From Gigaspora margarita (Eukaryota > Glomeromycota > Glomeromycetes > Diversisporales > Gigasporaceae), in NCBI GenBank assembly GCA_009809945.1, contig WTPW01000160.1:462976-526975 (forward strand): a stretch of 64,000 nt of DNA. Direction: 5' to 3'. This document shows positions 1 through 11,276 of the stretch, one piece after another. The notes under the pieces were generated by a model. That model worked only from the letters and a program-made list of their open reading frames with translations, searched no databases and was not told the DNA's origin. Every line of letters starts with the position of its first letter. The first letter of the stretch is position 1. The position numbers and the translations under genes were made by a program.

Positions 1-3000
1 CCTTATAACTCATAGGTTTTTTTTTTCTGACCCACCTTCTTGTAATAAATCATGAGCCGGCTCAGGCAGAATTGATATGTTAACCAAATTTTCTTTTTTC
101 GAATTTATGAGAAAAGAGTAGGACTTATGAACTGAAAGAGGTACAGTAATTACCTTACCTTTATGCATTAACTTGAATTCAAGCTTGACAATGGGCTCCT
201 ATCCAGCTTGATCAAGCCAAGATGTACCTAATAATATCCAGGGTTTATCATTATCTATGACTGGAAAGTCTTCAGAGATTGTACAACTATTTTCTCTCTG
301 ACCAACTATAACCAAAATGTTATAAGATATGCCTGAAGACTCTAAAGAATTATTACACCATTTAACTGATAGTTTTTTATTTTTATCTACTTTTGCTCCT
401 AATAGTTTATAAGGCCTTTTGAGATAACTGAGCAATTTGCCCCACTATCTATCATGGCAGAAGGCACTTGTACAATTTTTCCTAATAGCGAGCTAATCTT
501 GCAATATATAGTAGCGACATCATTGGAAATAATTTTACGAATAAAATTAATTTCTATAGGATTGGGCCATGAAATTTCTACCTCTGATTGTGATCCCTCT
601 GGGGTTGTTTGGGGTAGTATATTTGTTTGCTGGGAAGCTATTCGGATTAGATCTAATATTGGTTGCAAGATATGAGAGAATACTATAGTAATTTCATGCC
701 AGAACTTTTCACGTTCCTTGTCTGAGAAATTTGAAGTAAAATGATTTAGAATGGGATCTTTTAGTGCAATGAATTCGGTATTAATCATATTATAACCATT
801 AATAGAAACTTTTTTAGGTTGTGTAAGAGTAAATAAATCAACCATTGATCGTAAAATAGCCAAAAATGCATTTAGGCTAATGTTATCTGTAGGAATTTTA
901 AGTGGCCTAGTATTTTTACTGCCCTTTTTATCAGAAGAGATGTTACTAGATTTTTTGCTAAAAGTTTTTGGCCTAGCACTTTTGCGCTTCTTTGAGCTTT
1001 TGGTATCAGAAAAAGTTATTTTTTTTTTTGTGGCATTAACTTCATATTCTTCTGAATTACTTTCTGAATTACTAGACTCACTAGTCTCAGAGGAACTGGA
1101 TCCTGATTCATTCCATGAATGTGCTAAGGTATTGGTTTCAAGTTTATTTTCACTAGATATCGTACTATTTTCGCTATCGCTAGAGTCTGAAGATGATTCA
1201 TCTGAAATTATATGAGCATTAATACGCTTGGATGATTTCTTTTTTTTGGTCCTAGATTTTGATTTGGTTTTGTGATGAGAAGATTTGGGCTTGCTAGAAT
1301 TCTTTTTTATAGCTTTAGCCATTTTAGTCAGATTGATTTGAAGGTCTTCTAATTGCCTACACATATCTTCTACAGGGTCAACATTAGCATAAAAACTATT
1401 AGGATCAGGATTGTCATCCATATTTTTTAAACCTTCATCTAAGAAATGATCTACACGAATTTTGTCTGCCTTTTCTCTTCCTGGACCAGGCTTTTTGGCT
1501 AAAGTCTTTTTAGCATGCTTCATAACCTCTAATAATTGTCTAATAGCTTCAGTATTTGGATCAACTTGAGTAGAGCAAGGAGGGTTCTGGGACAGCAAAT
1601 ATCCAGATATTTCTTTTGGCTTTTTCAAAGCTAAATTTTTTCTAGAAGCTATTCGCTCTTCTATAAGCCTATCAATATCTTTATTAGAATAAAATTGCTA
1701 TCCCAAAATTGGCTTTGGGGTTGAATATAAATAAGTTCCAGATAATTGCTCTGTCTTATATCTTTCAATTTCTTCAAGTTCTGAAAGCAATTCTGATATG
1801 GGTCTGTTAGTGCCAATATGTCTAATTTCTAATTGATTATCTGGAGAGATGCCACGAATAAATTGTAATCAAATTTGCTGGTCATCAATACCTGCTAACC
1901 TAGCAAGTTTACGTAACTTAGAATAGAATCGACCCACAGAATCACTGCCTTGGACCGTTGAACCAAAGAGTATTCGCTATTTTTCCGCAGTAACTGTGGG
2001 ATAGTTAGTTTTAAGCTAGTATATTGCCTGGCCAAGTCAGATTCCATCTGCTACTATAGTTTGTCTGGCATTAGCATTTGGCGCATTGGGTAATCGATCT
2101 GTTGGGTGCCCATCGGCAAAAGACCAGTCTTCATCAAATACTGTATGAGCTGGAATAACAATATTTCTAGCCTGGCCCATGGCGCCATGTTTTAAATTCG
2201 CTCCAAGTTGTACTGCTGTTCGTCCTTGGGTTGTACCTAAATTGGCTTGGCCAGTATTATCTAATAAATTTCTCAATTCCCAATTTTTTCTTCGAAGAGA
2301 TCTTTCATACCAATCTTTAGCATCACCTTTGAGGCATGTTTTAAAAATACTATGCGCTCGAACTCTATGGGCATGTCCGGCTAATATATTAATTCCTACA
2401 GCCACAAGATATGAGCAAAAAGAATCAATAAATTCTTCTGGATCCTCATTGGGATAGCCATTAAAATTTGGGGGTGGGTATCCTGCTATTCCTATTCATT
2501 GTATATTTGGTAGGTTATTCTGTATCATAAAAATTTGTTGATTTAAATTATTAATTAATTGTTCTGAATTTTAGGCCCGTATTTTCTACTTACCCTACTT
2601 ATTTTGTATAGTCCTGCATCTATTTTTCTATTTGTTGTATTGATTCGTTATAAGATTTAAGAGATGCATAGTGATTGCTCTATCTGTATTACAATCCTGT
2701 AGTTGTTGATAGGTTTGTCTATTTTTGAATCTTAATGCAAAGCTTTCTAGAAGCAATTCTGATATTTGCCTTTTTTGTGTGCGGATTGTAATTTGGCTAT
2801 CAAGTTCTCAAGATTTAAATATATTATGCTGTTTTCTGTGGGCTTCATAAGCCTGATGAAGAAGGTTATAGTCATTTTGAAGTGTAGCTAACTGGGTTTG
2901 TGAATCAGCAAACTGGGTTTGTGAATTGGTTAACTGGGTTTGCAAATTTATTAACTGGGCCTGCAAATTTGCTACTCGATTTTCTGCATTAATTGCTCGA

Positions 3001-3713
3001 GCATTTGCTCGTGGATATATTTGTAGCACCAATCTCTCAAACCTATTTCCGGCATCAGAAATTATATTAAGATAATCTTCAATGGCATTTATTGTAGTTG
3101 CTATTGTAATTGGACTCTAAAAATATTGTCTAATGTTATCAATCTCTCGCTAGATTCTATTATTTTGGATTGTAGCTTGATTTTTAGGAAGAGATAAAGT
3201 TCAGGGAGATCCTGGTTGTTGCACCATTTCCCTGTCTTCTCGCAATACTTGCTCGAAGCCAGATATATTGTTATTATATTCAATAGATAAAATTAAGTTT
3301 TCTATATTTTCTAACTTTAAGCCTGCCTTTCTCTACAATACTTGCTCAGGGCCAGGCTCAGCCAAAAAAGAAGTAAACTCTAAATTGTTTTCTTTATATA
3401 GTTTTTCAAGCTTGTAAGAAAAACAGTTTATTTCATCTTGAAAAATTGCTAATCGCTTTTCTAAATAATCTATATAATTTTCTCGCTTTTCAGACTCTTT
3501 AAATATATTTTTGAACTGTTTTATAAGATTAGAAATTTCTGATCGCAATGGACCTAGTTCCTCATCCCAAATTGAGATTTCTTTTTCAAGATAATTAATA
3601 TAATTCTTTTTTGAGACAAGATCCTGTTGTAATTTGCAGACTTGATCTTGTATAGCTAATAAGGCACCTTTAAATTGCTCAATTCTTTCTCCCATTTTTT
3701 TTCTTGCAAGCAA
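1..3713 (-). pseudogene. Ty3/gypsy-type Gag-protease polyprotein, degenerate, runs off the left edge
   Basis: Reading leftward on the minus strand, pieces follow the order of a retroelement Gag. They are a coiled coil (3333-3713, with repeated YLEK blocks), a second short piece (3101-3283), a heptad-repeat coiled coil (2808-3032), a capsid-like segment (2037-2405, motif CLKGDAKDWYERSL), and a capsid C-terminal segment near 1740-1860 (RPISELLSELEEIERYK). A Ser/Lys/Asp-rich linker follows (about 950-1300), then a retropepsin active site with DSGA at about 440-455. The protease continues in another frame at 199-435 (ILLGTSWL flap/end motif), so there is a frameshift near 410-435. A TAG lies at 199-201, after which the frame stays open to the window edge. 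Further stops separate the other pieces (for example at about 1698). Reverse transcriptase would lie outside the window. It is a dead copy. The family-level call is good, but whether the coiled coils belong to the same protein is inferred from order and strand. Confidence 0.75.
2887..2972 (-). repeat. 21-bp coding minisatellite (heptad repeat)
   Basis: Four to five copies of a 21-bp unit (plus-strand core AACTGGGTTTGTGAAT) encode a repeated seven-residue unit of the type QTQLTNS on the minus strand. Each DNA unit is exactly one coiled-coil heptad, so copy-number change would lengthen or shorten the coil without shifting frame. Confidence 0.8.
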
Positions 3714-4626
3714 GCTAGCTCAAAAATGTTGTCTATTCCTATAATACAAATAGATTCTGGAAATGTTTGTGAACTAGATATATCTATTGCTTTGCGTAAG
3801 ATTTATTATCAACCTAATGGCTATCAGAGAACCGTAAAAAAAATGTATGAAGCTTCTCTAAAAGCTGGATACGATTTTTCTATAGATGAGATGCGTAATT
3901 GGCTTGAAAAACAGGCTTTATATCAGATTCATAAACCCTGTCCAAGATTTATTCCTAGAGCCTCATTTAATAGTATACAGATTCCTAATGAATGCCACCA
4001 AGTGGATCTTCTTTATATGTTCCATGACCAAATTAATAATATAACTTATAAATATTGCTTATGTATAGTAGATATGGCTTTACGATTTAAGTGAGCAGTT
4101 CCTTTAGATGATAGGTCAGCTTATTCTGTGGCCAAGGCCTTTAAGAAAGTTTATAGTAATTCTAAGTGCCCTCTTATTTGGCCTAAATTATTAATGGTCG
4201 ATCCTGGTTCTGAATTTAAATCTGATTGTAAAGAATTAATAGAAAAATATAATACTAAAATTAAGATTGGCACGTCTCATAGAAGCCAAGGTATTGTTAA
4301 AAGATTTAATCGTACTTTAGCTGAAAAATTGTTTCGTTTGCAGGATGCTTCTGATTTATTGTTATCTATATCTAAGAGATCGAGAGCTTGGGTTAAAAAT
4401 CTTTATATAATTATTGATAACCTTAATAATTTGGTAACTAGATTAATTGACATGGCCCTGGCAAAAGCTATAAAAATGAAACAGATTATTCGATATCTTC
4501 TAAATTACACAATGGGCCTATGGGATTTAATGAATCTAAATTGGATTATAATACTTTGGTTAGATATTTACTTGAGCTGGGAGAGCTAGAAGGCAGTTTT
4601 AAACGAGCAACTGATATGAACTGGTC

Positions 4627-5101
4627 AGGATCCCGAAATATACATAGATAGGTCAGGTTAATTATAGGATTACTAAAAAAGGAAAGATCTGCAGAAAAAA
4701 CTTCAAAAATAAGCAAAAAAATTACTATAAATGGGGGATGGCTAAAGCCAGATGCGTTTATATGTTTTTGATTATTTAATTAAAATTAGGGTAAGGGTTA
4801 GTTAGGGTTAGAATTAGGGCTTGTTTTTATAAGTAAAATTGCCTTTCTGACATTTTTTATTAATGCTTCTAGACAGGTTTAGACACTCGTTTCTTGTATT
4901 TTCAGCGTTTTTCACTTTTTTTCTTTGTTTTTGTCTCGTCGGGCTGATCCGTAAAGATCAAATTTTATGATTTGATTGGCTTTTTATTACGTGAACGCAC
5001 CTGGCTTTAGATGACCCCAATAAATAGAAAAGATCTGCATAAAAAACCTCAAAAATAAGCAAACTCATACCTTGACCTATTTATGTATATTTCAGGGTCC
5101 T
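4627..5101. mobile_element. TIR element, AGGACCC family copy 1, inserted in integrase
   Basis: Termini AGGATCCCGAAATATACATA and its near-perfect inverse (ending TTCAGGGTCCT) bound a 475-bp element. It is flanked by the 7-bp duplication ACTGGTC (4620-4626 and 5102-5108). The integrase frame continues exactly across it. Sister copies lie at 19358-19537 and 45408-45584 (180 and 177 bp). The extra length here is the second element at 4733-5019. The 7-8 bp duplications fit a hAT-like non-autonomous MITE, but no transposase is present, so the superfamily is inferred. Confidence 0.85.
4733..5019. mobile_element. MITE nested inside the 4627-5101 element
   Basis: A 287-bp insertion with inverted ends containing CTAAAGCCAG(A/G)TGCGTT, flanked by ATAAAT duplications (4727-4732 and 5020-5025). 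The sister copy of the host element at 45408-45584 shows the uninterrupted site (reverse strand: actATAAATagaaaa). The interior contains degenerate TTAGGG repeats at about 4788-4830. Confidence 0.8.
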
Positions 5102-5463
5102 ACTGGTCTCCCCAAGTTTATCATATTCATGAAGCTTTGGTGCAAAAAAATTAGCCAATCTTGTATTGGCTAGAAGATGATGAAAGCAATGGACCAAAGT
5201 GATCTTTTATCAGAGAAGAGCTTCAAATCATTCTTTCTGATATGGAATTACCGCCCCAGTGGGTGCTTACGAATTAAAAATTTTATAATATAAAAGATGC
5301 TCGTGGAATGCTTCAAGTTGGTGTTTCTGGCCTTTTATAAATTAAGAAAATCTTCTGCTTCTTTATTAATCTGGGCTTCGTTGACGAAATGGTCTTTAGC
5401 CAATTTATAATATAACTTATATAATTCTATAATAGAATTAAGAATCTTTGGATCATTGCCATA

Positions 5464-5715
5464 CTATGATTTGTAGCTATTCATAATTTTATTATATTTG
5501 TCTTTATTGGGAAATATTGTCATGGTCAAATTTAGTATATATTCTTCTGGGTCTTCCACTTGACATAATTTTCTAATTCTTTCTTTATAGTTTTGCAAAA
5601 ACTTGTTGTCTTTTGGTTTTCTATAATAAAAACCTGCTTTGATTATATTAATTAAAGCTTGCTCGACTTCTTTGTATATGGGTTTGGTGTCGGTGAATAG
5701 ATTTTGTGTGCTCAT
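5464..5715 (-). CDS. Small hypothetical protein, 83 aa, acidic/helical
   Basis: An intact ORF begins MSTQNLFTDTKPIYKEVEQA and continues with helix-rich, charged sequence (KPKDNKFLQNYKERIRKLCQVEDPEEYIL). No recognised domain, signal peptide or membrane segment. It diverges from the Cys/His-rich ORF at 5799 across an 83-bp AT-rich spacer. It sits just downstream of the broken integrase, so both may be accessory ORFs of that element. The codon-like composition and the absence of stops favour a real or recently real ORF, but function is unknown. Confidence 0.45.
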   Translation of the reverse strand: MSTQNLFTDTKPIYKEVEQALINIIKAGFYYRKPKDNKFLQNYKERIRKLCQVEDPEEYILNLTMTIFPNKDKYNKIMNSYKS

Positions 5716-5798
5716 TGTAAGGGTGTTTGTTTACTATATAATACTTATAAAATTGTTTTATTTAAATAATAAAAATTTATTAAATATATATATATATT

Positions 5799-6053
5799 AT
5801 GCATGGTGAATATTTCTGCCTATTTATTAAGTTTACAGGTAAAACTTGTGGAAAGCCCTGTATGCGTGAAGAAGAGTGTTCTATTCATTGGAAGTATGTT
5901 AGAAAATTAGCTAATAAACAACTTATTCCTTGTAGTGAGTGTGAAAAACTTACCAGATCATATTCTGGTCGATGTCCTATACATATAAGAGGATTCTATA
6001 CCTCTCAATATTACTACAGATTATGTTCTAAAGTACAATTAGTAAGCAATTAG
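5799..6053 (+). CDS. Small Cys/His-rich hypothetical protein, 84 aa
   Basis: The intact ORF carries two zinc-ligand-like clusters. The first is in CGKPCMREEECSIHW (three Cys and one His) and the second in CSECEKLTRSYSGRCPIHIR (C-x2-C, then C-x2-H). The spacing resembles small zinc-binding domains found in transposon-encoded fungal ORFs, but I cannot name a family. It is divergent to the ORF at 5464-5715 and immediately upstream of a minisatellite. Possible roles are nucleic-acid binding or an accessory factor of the neighbouring integrase element; both are inference. Confidence 0.5.
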   Translation: MHGEYFCLFIKFTGKTCGKPCMREEECSIHWKYVRKLANKQLIPCSECEKLTRSYSGRCPIHIRGFYTSQYYYRLCSKVQLVSN

Positions 6054-6069
6054 GTTGTTAATTTTATAT

Positions 6070-6347
6070 CTATTTTCTGAAATTTTGGTATCCCGATATT
6101 ATTTTATTGTTCTAATTTTGGTACCAAGAACTGAAATTTTAGTAAATATATCTGAAATTTTGGTGCCAGAATCTGAAAAATAGCTATTTATATCTGAAAT
6201 TTTGGTGCCCAGATATCAAAAGTTTGGTATCAAGATCCAAAATATCTGAAATTTTGGTACCCGAGTATCATAATTTTGGTACCCATATCCGAAGTTTTGG
6301 TATCTGTATCCCAAATTTTGGTACCCACCATAGGGGGTACCAAAATT
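6070..6347. repeat. Diverged minisatellite of CTGAAATTTTGGTACC units, ending in an inverted copy
   Basis: About a dozen imperfect units of 20-27 bp share TGAAATTTTGGTACC. The last unit is followed after a 6-bp spacer by its inverse (GGGGGTACCAAAATTTG), so the array ends in a hairpin. No ORF crosses it. Confidence 0.85.
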
Positions 6348-6993
6348 TGTCCTTTGCTAGATAGAGTTAAATCGCTTTTTGAATTAATTCTAGAATAACA
6401 TAAGAAATAGTATGCATTTTAGGCTTGAATGGGCTCGCAGAGAAGCACACTCAGACACTTCAGTCCTCGGTGCTCTCAGCTCATTTCAAGGGCAAGCAAG
6501 ATAGCATAATTTTTTTGTTATCTTGTTTAGGATTAAAAACATAGCCAGAACGTTAGCAAAGACCATGTACTCCTTAATGTCAGAAGCCCAAATTTAGAAG
6601 AAAGGAGATTAAGTTAACAGGATTTGGCTCTAGCATAATTTAGAGCTTGAATTCGATATAAGATTATATATATCTAGAAAGGTCTGTAAATAAGGTAGGA
6701 GATCATTCTGAATACATTTTGGTAATTTTGTTCTAGAACTCCCTTTTATGCCCTACTGCCTCAAAGTTCTTTGCCAATTAACACCTCTACATATAATATT
6801 TTCGTTTTGCTTACTATTATAAATATAAATATTTAATTTACTAGACAAGATATGAATTTTAAAAATTACAGAATTATATATTTAAAATAAGCTAGTAATT
6901 TTTATAAAAAAATACACTCTAATGTTTATTTGACCCAGAAAAAACTTCTTCAAATAGATTAAGCTTGTAGTAATTATTTTCTATAGTTATTTA
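6348..6993. other. No gene seen
   Basis: AT-rich sequence with a short GC-richer patch at 6425-6500. No coding frame, repeat unit or inverted termini that I can support. Confidence 0.6.
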
Positions 6994-7156
6994 GGGGCAT
7001 GCAATTTATTATGTGATATTTTTTACTTAATAGTCATTCTCATCCATGTATGGTGTGATCACTTTATTTAATTTTGATTTTTAATATAATATATAGATGT
7101 AATCACTATCACTGACTATGTATCTATGGTAAAAATTACATAATAAATAGCATACC
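6994..7156. mobile_element. PIF/Harbinger-like MITE, diverged copy
   Basis: The left end GGGGCATGCAATTTATTATG pairs with a degenerate right end (inverse GGTATGCTATTTATTATG), about 163 bp, preceded by TTA. It is the same family as the better-preserved copy at 8570-8724. Confidence 0.65.
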
Positions 7157-7383
7157 ACTATACACACATGTAAATTGAAAGTTAGTACTATAATATAGTA
7201 CATAACTAGGTAGAATTTTAACTAACAAAATATATTAAAGTCTTCCAACCTTTGGGAGCATCTATAAATAACATCATGTACCCCTACATAGTAGCTCTTG
7301 ACCCCCCTAGACTATATAAAAATTTTTTAAAAATTTGTATATATATATATATATATAATTTTACAAAAACTTGAATATATTAT

Positions 7384-7482
7384 GACCCAGTAATCCAATT
7401 TGGATAATTTTAGTACCATTCAATTTGTCTCTATGAGACAAATTCTATAGTACTAAAATTATTTCATTTGGATCACTGGATC
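7384..7482. repeat. Near-palindrome (hairpin) 1
   Basis: The arms CCAATTTGGATAATTTTAGT and the inverse ACTAAAATTATTTCATTTGG fold around GTCTCTATGAGAC. It is closely related to the hairpin at 7565-7661 and similar in plan to the long palindrome at 18091-19352. Confidence 0.75.
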
Positions 7483-7564
7483 AAGAGTTATTCACAAAAA
7501 CTATTGATTTTATAGTAATTTTATAAAAAAATATAATAACCAATAGTATTTGGTTAATAAACAA

Positions 7565-7661
7565 GATCCAGATCCAAATCAAATAATTTTGGTACCATTC
7601 AAATCCTCTTCTCAAGAAAATTCGAATAGTACCAAAATCATCCAATTTGGACCTCTAGATC
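7565..7661. repeat. Near-palindrome (hairpin) 2
   Basis: The arms AATTTTGGTACCATTC and GAATAGTACCAAAAT fold around CTCTTCTCAAGA. About 97 bp, same family as 7384-7482. Confidence 0.7.
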
Positions 7662-8156
7662 AAGTTTTAGACAAATTTTATAAAAAAATTGCATTATATT
7701 TTTTAGATCTCTGCCCTATTTATTAAAAGAAATATTATATTTTGGGGACCCCCAAACATAGCATTATTTATGGATGCCCTCTTTTCAACATTATTAAGGC
7801 TGATAAAAATTTCTTTTGTCATCTACTTTGCTGAACTACTGTATCTCACTATATCTCTCATTGAAAAATAGTAGTTTAAAGATAAAAAATCAGTTGCTTA
7901 AGTTAATTATTTTGTTATATATTGCAAAAAAAATTTTTTATAAGAAGTGCTAATTTTTACTAATAAAAGTATTTTAAAATTACAATTGACTATATAAATA
8001 AATGATTATTGCAAATAGCCAATCAAAACAAACTTTTGCTATTCTGGCTATAAACTTAAATCATATCATGTATAACTATATACTTAGAAGATTTACTTCT
8101 AATAGATTAATATGCAAGATATAAGATAAGATCTTTATTATTAAGGTTTAAACTTA

Positions 8157-8478
8157 CCATATATGTCTAAAAATATCTACCACCTAAAATAAGCTATTCC
8201 TCTGATTTTTTTCAAAAATCTTAAAAAATCTGTTAGCAATTGCTATATATAAAAGTCTAAATTTTACTAAGTAAATCTCAAAAGTGCTATTAAGTAAACT
8301 TGTTCAGAATGAACTTCAAAATACACTTATAGTAAAAATTTGGTATTATTTAGATAACTTTTTATTAGTATGTTTTTTAATTATTTCAAAAAACTCAATA
8401 TTTTAAAAATAAACTGCCCCATATTTTTTTGTGTAATTTTTTGGCCAAAAAAGGTAGCTTATTTTCAGACACATATAG
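8157..8478. mobile_element. AATAAGC-family MITE, short subfamily, diverged
   Basis: Ends CCATATATGTCTAAAAATA and (inverse) CTATATGTGTCTGAAAATAA, flanked by TA (8155-8156, 8479-8480), 322 bp. The subterminal AAAATAAGCTA motif and internal block match the copies at 12929-13246 and 50613-50927. Confidence 0.7.
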
Positions 8479-8569
8479 TAATACTTATGCTTAACTTTTT
8501 GAATATCTTAACTATTATTTTATAAATTTTTCAAATTTTTACTTAATGTTCATTTTTTTAAAATCATAA

Positions 8570-8724
8570 GGGGCATGCCATTTATCAATATAGATATATG
8601 GTCAAAGGTAGTTATTATGATTATATATTCTATTAACCAATTAGAATTAGATAAAGTAATCATACCATACATTGATAGGGATGGCTACTAAGTAAAAAAT
8701 ATTATGTGATAAATGGCATGCCCC
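8570..8724. mobile_element. PIF/Harbinger-like MITE, well preserved
   Basis: The 155-bp element has 18-bp inverted ends GGGGCATGCCATTTATCA and TGATAAATGGCATGCCCC, flanked by TAA on both sides (8567-8569, 8725-8727). The 3-bp TAA duplication and GGGG terminus are typical of PIF/Harbinger. Confidence 0.85.
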
Positions 8725-8742
8725 TAAATTATCTGTTAAATA

Positions 8743-8925
8743 CAGTCTAACCCTGCTATAGTCACACTATCAGGCAGAAGCTTGATGTGACTATAGCAAG
8801 AGAAATATAATAATAGTCACATCATATGATTATAGCGAGAGTTAATTTTATATTACTGCAAATGATTAGTATATAGTCTCAAGAAAATGTGACTATTTCA
8901 GATATGACTATAGTGGGTTAGACTG
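8743..8925. mobile_element. Tc1/mariner or pogo-like MITE
   Basis: The inverted ends CAGTCTAACCC(TG/A)CTATAGTCA sit between TA dinucleotides (8741-8742 and 8926-8927), 183 bp. GATTATAGCGAGAG-like subterminal repeats lie inside. TA duplication and CAGT ends fit Tc1/mariner-pogo. Confidence 0.8.
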
Positions 8926-10138
8926 TAATTAATCTTTCTTTACATTGCTACCAAATTCTACTCACATGTAACCAACAACAAAATTCATTAAGTTCTCTTT
9001 ATATTATGTTAGGGTTAGGGTAGAACCTATTTTAGAGTTAGAGTTTAGGCAGTTATATAGTAAAATCGCTCAAGAAAACTTTTATTAATGCACAAAATAT
9101 AAAATGAGTGATTTTTGTCAAAATGAACGTTTGTTTTGAATTTTTCTAATTATATAATGCTATATCCAATCTTTAAATGTAATTGCATCTGATCACATGT
9201 AGGTGGGCAATCTAGAACAGGAACAGGACCCAGATATCACTCATATAGGTTGTAACTGTATTTTGACCAATTTTGACCTAATTTGCTAAAAATAGCAAAA
9301 TATATTTACTTTAATAACTTTTAATCCTGTAATCAGAATTGAATAAACTTTTTTTTGTTAGATGCGCCTCACTGAGAGCTTTATTTTAAAAAAAAATTTC
9401 ATTCAAATTGGACCACTAAATGCCAAAATAATTGCCAAAAACTGTTTTTTGCTTCTCAAATTTTAGGTTGCTAAAAAATTTTAAGTATGACCTCTATACT
9501 AGATGTCCAGGGTCCTATAGGGACAATAATTTTTTGTAACAAGATAACATAAATTTTGTGGCAGGATGAGGTAAATTTTGTGATTTTTTGAAATCAATTT
9601 AAACGATTTTGTGCAATTTTGTAACAATATAAATCAATTTAATGTGATTTTGAGAGTTAATTTGAATTTAATAAAATTTTGTAATAATGAAATATTTTTT
9701 ATTTGTACTATAAAAAGTTCTATATAAAAGTATAAAAAACAACTATTGCTATATAAATATATAAAAACTACAAAATTTGATATAAAAAATTTCTATAATA
9801 AGGGCACTAACATTTATTATCTAATATCCATTTACTATAGAAGCTTACTCCCCACCCCTAGGTAATATATTTAGTTAAATTTGATTGGCTATAATTTTTT
9901 ATATGAGATAAGGTTTTGCTTGACCCCTACCCTCTAAAATATTACCTAATAAAAGTCAGTACCCTAATTCTATCTTGGTTAAAATACATTACAGATAATT
10001 GTTTGAGTGATTCTTTAGACTAAAAAAGTAAAAATTCCCAAAATTCCTGGTCAAATTTAGGTAGCATTTAGTCCTACTATTTAGTAAATTCTATAGCAAA
10101 ATTATCAGCTAGGCACTTTTTACTTAATGAATGACTAC
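8926..10138. other. No gene seen; one interstitial telomere-like tract
   Basis: AT-rich sequence with a short TTAGGG tract at about 9008-9022 and A/T-rich low-complexity segments. No coding frame or bounded element recognised. Confidence 0.6.
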
Positions 10139-10159
10139 AATTTAATTAGTAAAATTTTT

Positions 10160-10865
10160 TTTTTTTGTTTAAAGGCCAGGTACTATAGCTGAAATTTTAT
10201 TGGAGTTATAGAGATGTAATATTTGTTACATGAATGAGGATACAGCTAGCCACACATGCACTTTTGGTGCCTAATTTAAGTAATCTGCCCGAAGGTTCTA
10301 CACTAGCTGCCATATCTACAACCCAACTACAGAAGTTGCCTATTTAAACCCTCTGGTTCACAATCCTCCTATTACTACCTGATGCACTATATATATATTT
10401 GTAAATATTAAAGAGCTCAACTCTTTAGAAAATAACCAGGCTAAGGGCTACTTTACCCTTGCACCAATTGCCTACCATAATTCTTCTGTGTCCCATTCTA
10501 TTTCTGAACATGGATTTAGCAACATAAGCCATCTGCCCTTATTAGGTTCATTCTGATCCTGGCCACTCACCTCTTCCGGTAGTGCCATTGTAGATCATCA
10601 CTATTACCTCCTAATTCAGAACTTGCCAAATGGGTTTCCATTTCTCTGGTTCCCTGGATTTGTGATGTAACATTAACACCATTACGCTGAAGCTCCCATT
10701 CGAGATAGTAGAACCAAGGTAACAGGTTTTTACAACCCAACTGATATGAGCCACACAGTTACCAAATATAGGCCTATTGTTCAAAGCATCAACAGTGGGA
10801 TTTGAACTGTCGACTTGCCACTTGGGGGTAACATCTTGACAACTTCTCTAGGGTGCTACACCTGT
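10160..10865 (-). mobile_element. tRNA-derived SINE, copy 1
   Basis: On the minus strand the element starts near 10865 with a tRNA-like head. This has an A-box-like segment and a B box, GTTCAAATCCCA-type, at about 10800-10812. It ends in a poly-A tract (poly-T at 10154-10166 on the plus strand). It is flanked by a perfect 21-bp direct repeat (10139-10159 and 10866-10886), a typical target-primed insertion. Related copies lie at 51220-52664 and 59004-59222. The tail-proximal block (CTAATTTAAGTA, CCCGAAGGTTCTACAC on the plus strand) is shared by all three. Confidence 0.85.
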
Positions 10866-11276
10866 AATTTAATTAGTAAAATTTTTAGTATCTGAAGCAA
10901 AATTGATAATTTCTGGCCCTACTGACCAGGATTCTGATACATTCCAACCAGAAATTTTGGGAACCTTCTGTGAAATTATGTGCAAAAAGCAGTGTTATAA
11001 ATTCAAAAAATTTTTATTGGCACAAATGCAAAAAAAAATGCATAAAAAAAAATTTATATGTGCGTTATATATATGGAGAGCCACAATATACATGCAAATT
11101 TAAATCTATATGTGCTGTGCCTACTGCACAAATCCAATTTACATTACTACAAACAAGCCAATTTATTGAAATTTGTGAAATTTTGTAGCGGAACTATACA
11201 AATTTTGTGATTTTCACAAAATTTTGTGACTTTTGTAATATTTTGCAAAACACAACATATTATCCTCTGATCTAGA

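Larger units (their letters stand above)
3726..5277 (+). pseudogene. rve-family integrase, transposon-interrupted pseudogene
   Basis: The ATG at 3726 opens an integrase-like protein. It has an N-terminal region (YQPNGYQRTVKKMYEA) and a catalytic core with CHQVDLLYM (first Asp) and MVDPGSEFKS (second Asp). The third carboxylate is expected in GIV-E-RFNRTL but reads GIVKRFNRTL: codon 4299-4301 is AAA, so the catalytic Glu is replaced by Lys. A TGA at 4092-4094 sits where the conserved sequence suggests Trp. A frameshift near 4480-4510 moves the C-terminal part to another frame (PMGFNESKLDYNTLVRYLLE). The frame reaches RATDMNW at 4620, is broken by the element at 4627-5101, and resumes at 5103 with WSPQVYHIHEALVQKN. 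Two more stops precede the end, LPPQWVLTN-stop. The parent element class is unclear; no LTRs are visible nearby. It starts 12 bp from the divergent Gag ORF, probably a junction between two elements. Confidence 0.8.
7254..7781. mobile_element. TIR element containing two related hairpins
   Basis: Inverted ends GGGAGCATCTATAAATAA and (inverse) GGGCATCCATAAATAATG bound about 528 bp. Inside are two similar near-palindromes (7384-7482 and 7565-7661). The target duplication is not clear (TTT at most). Confidence 0.6.

Noticed and set aside
880-1215. 111-aa plus-strand ORF
   Set aside because: Antisense shadow of the Ser/Asp-rich Gag linker on the minus strand.
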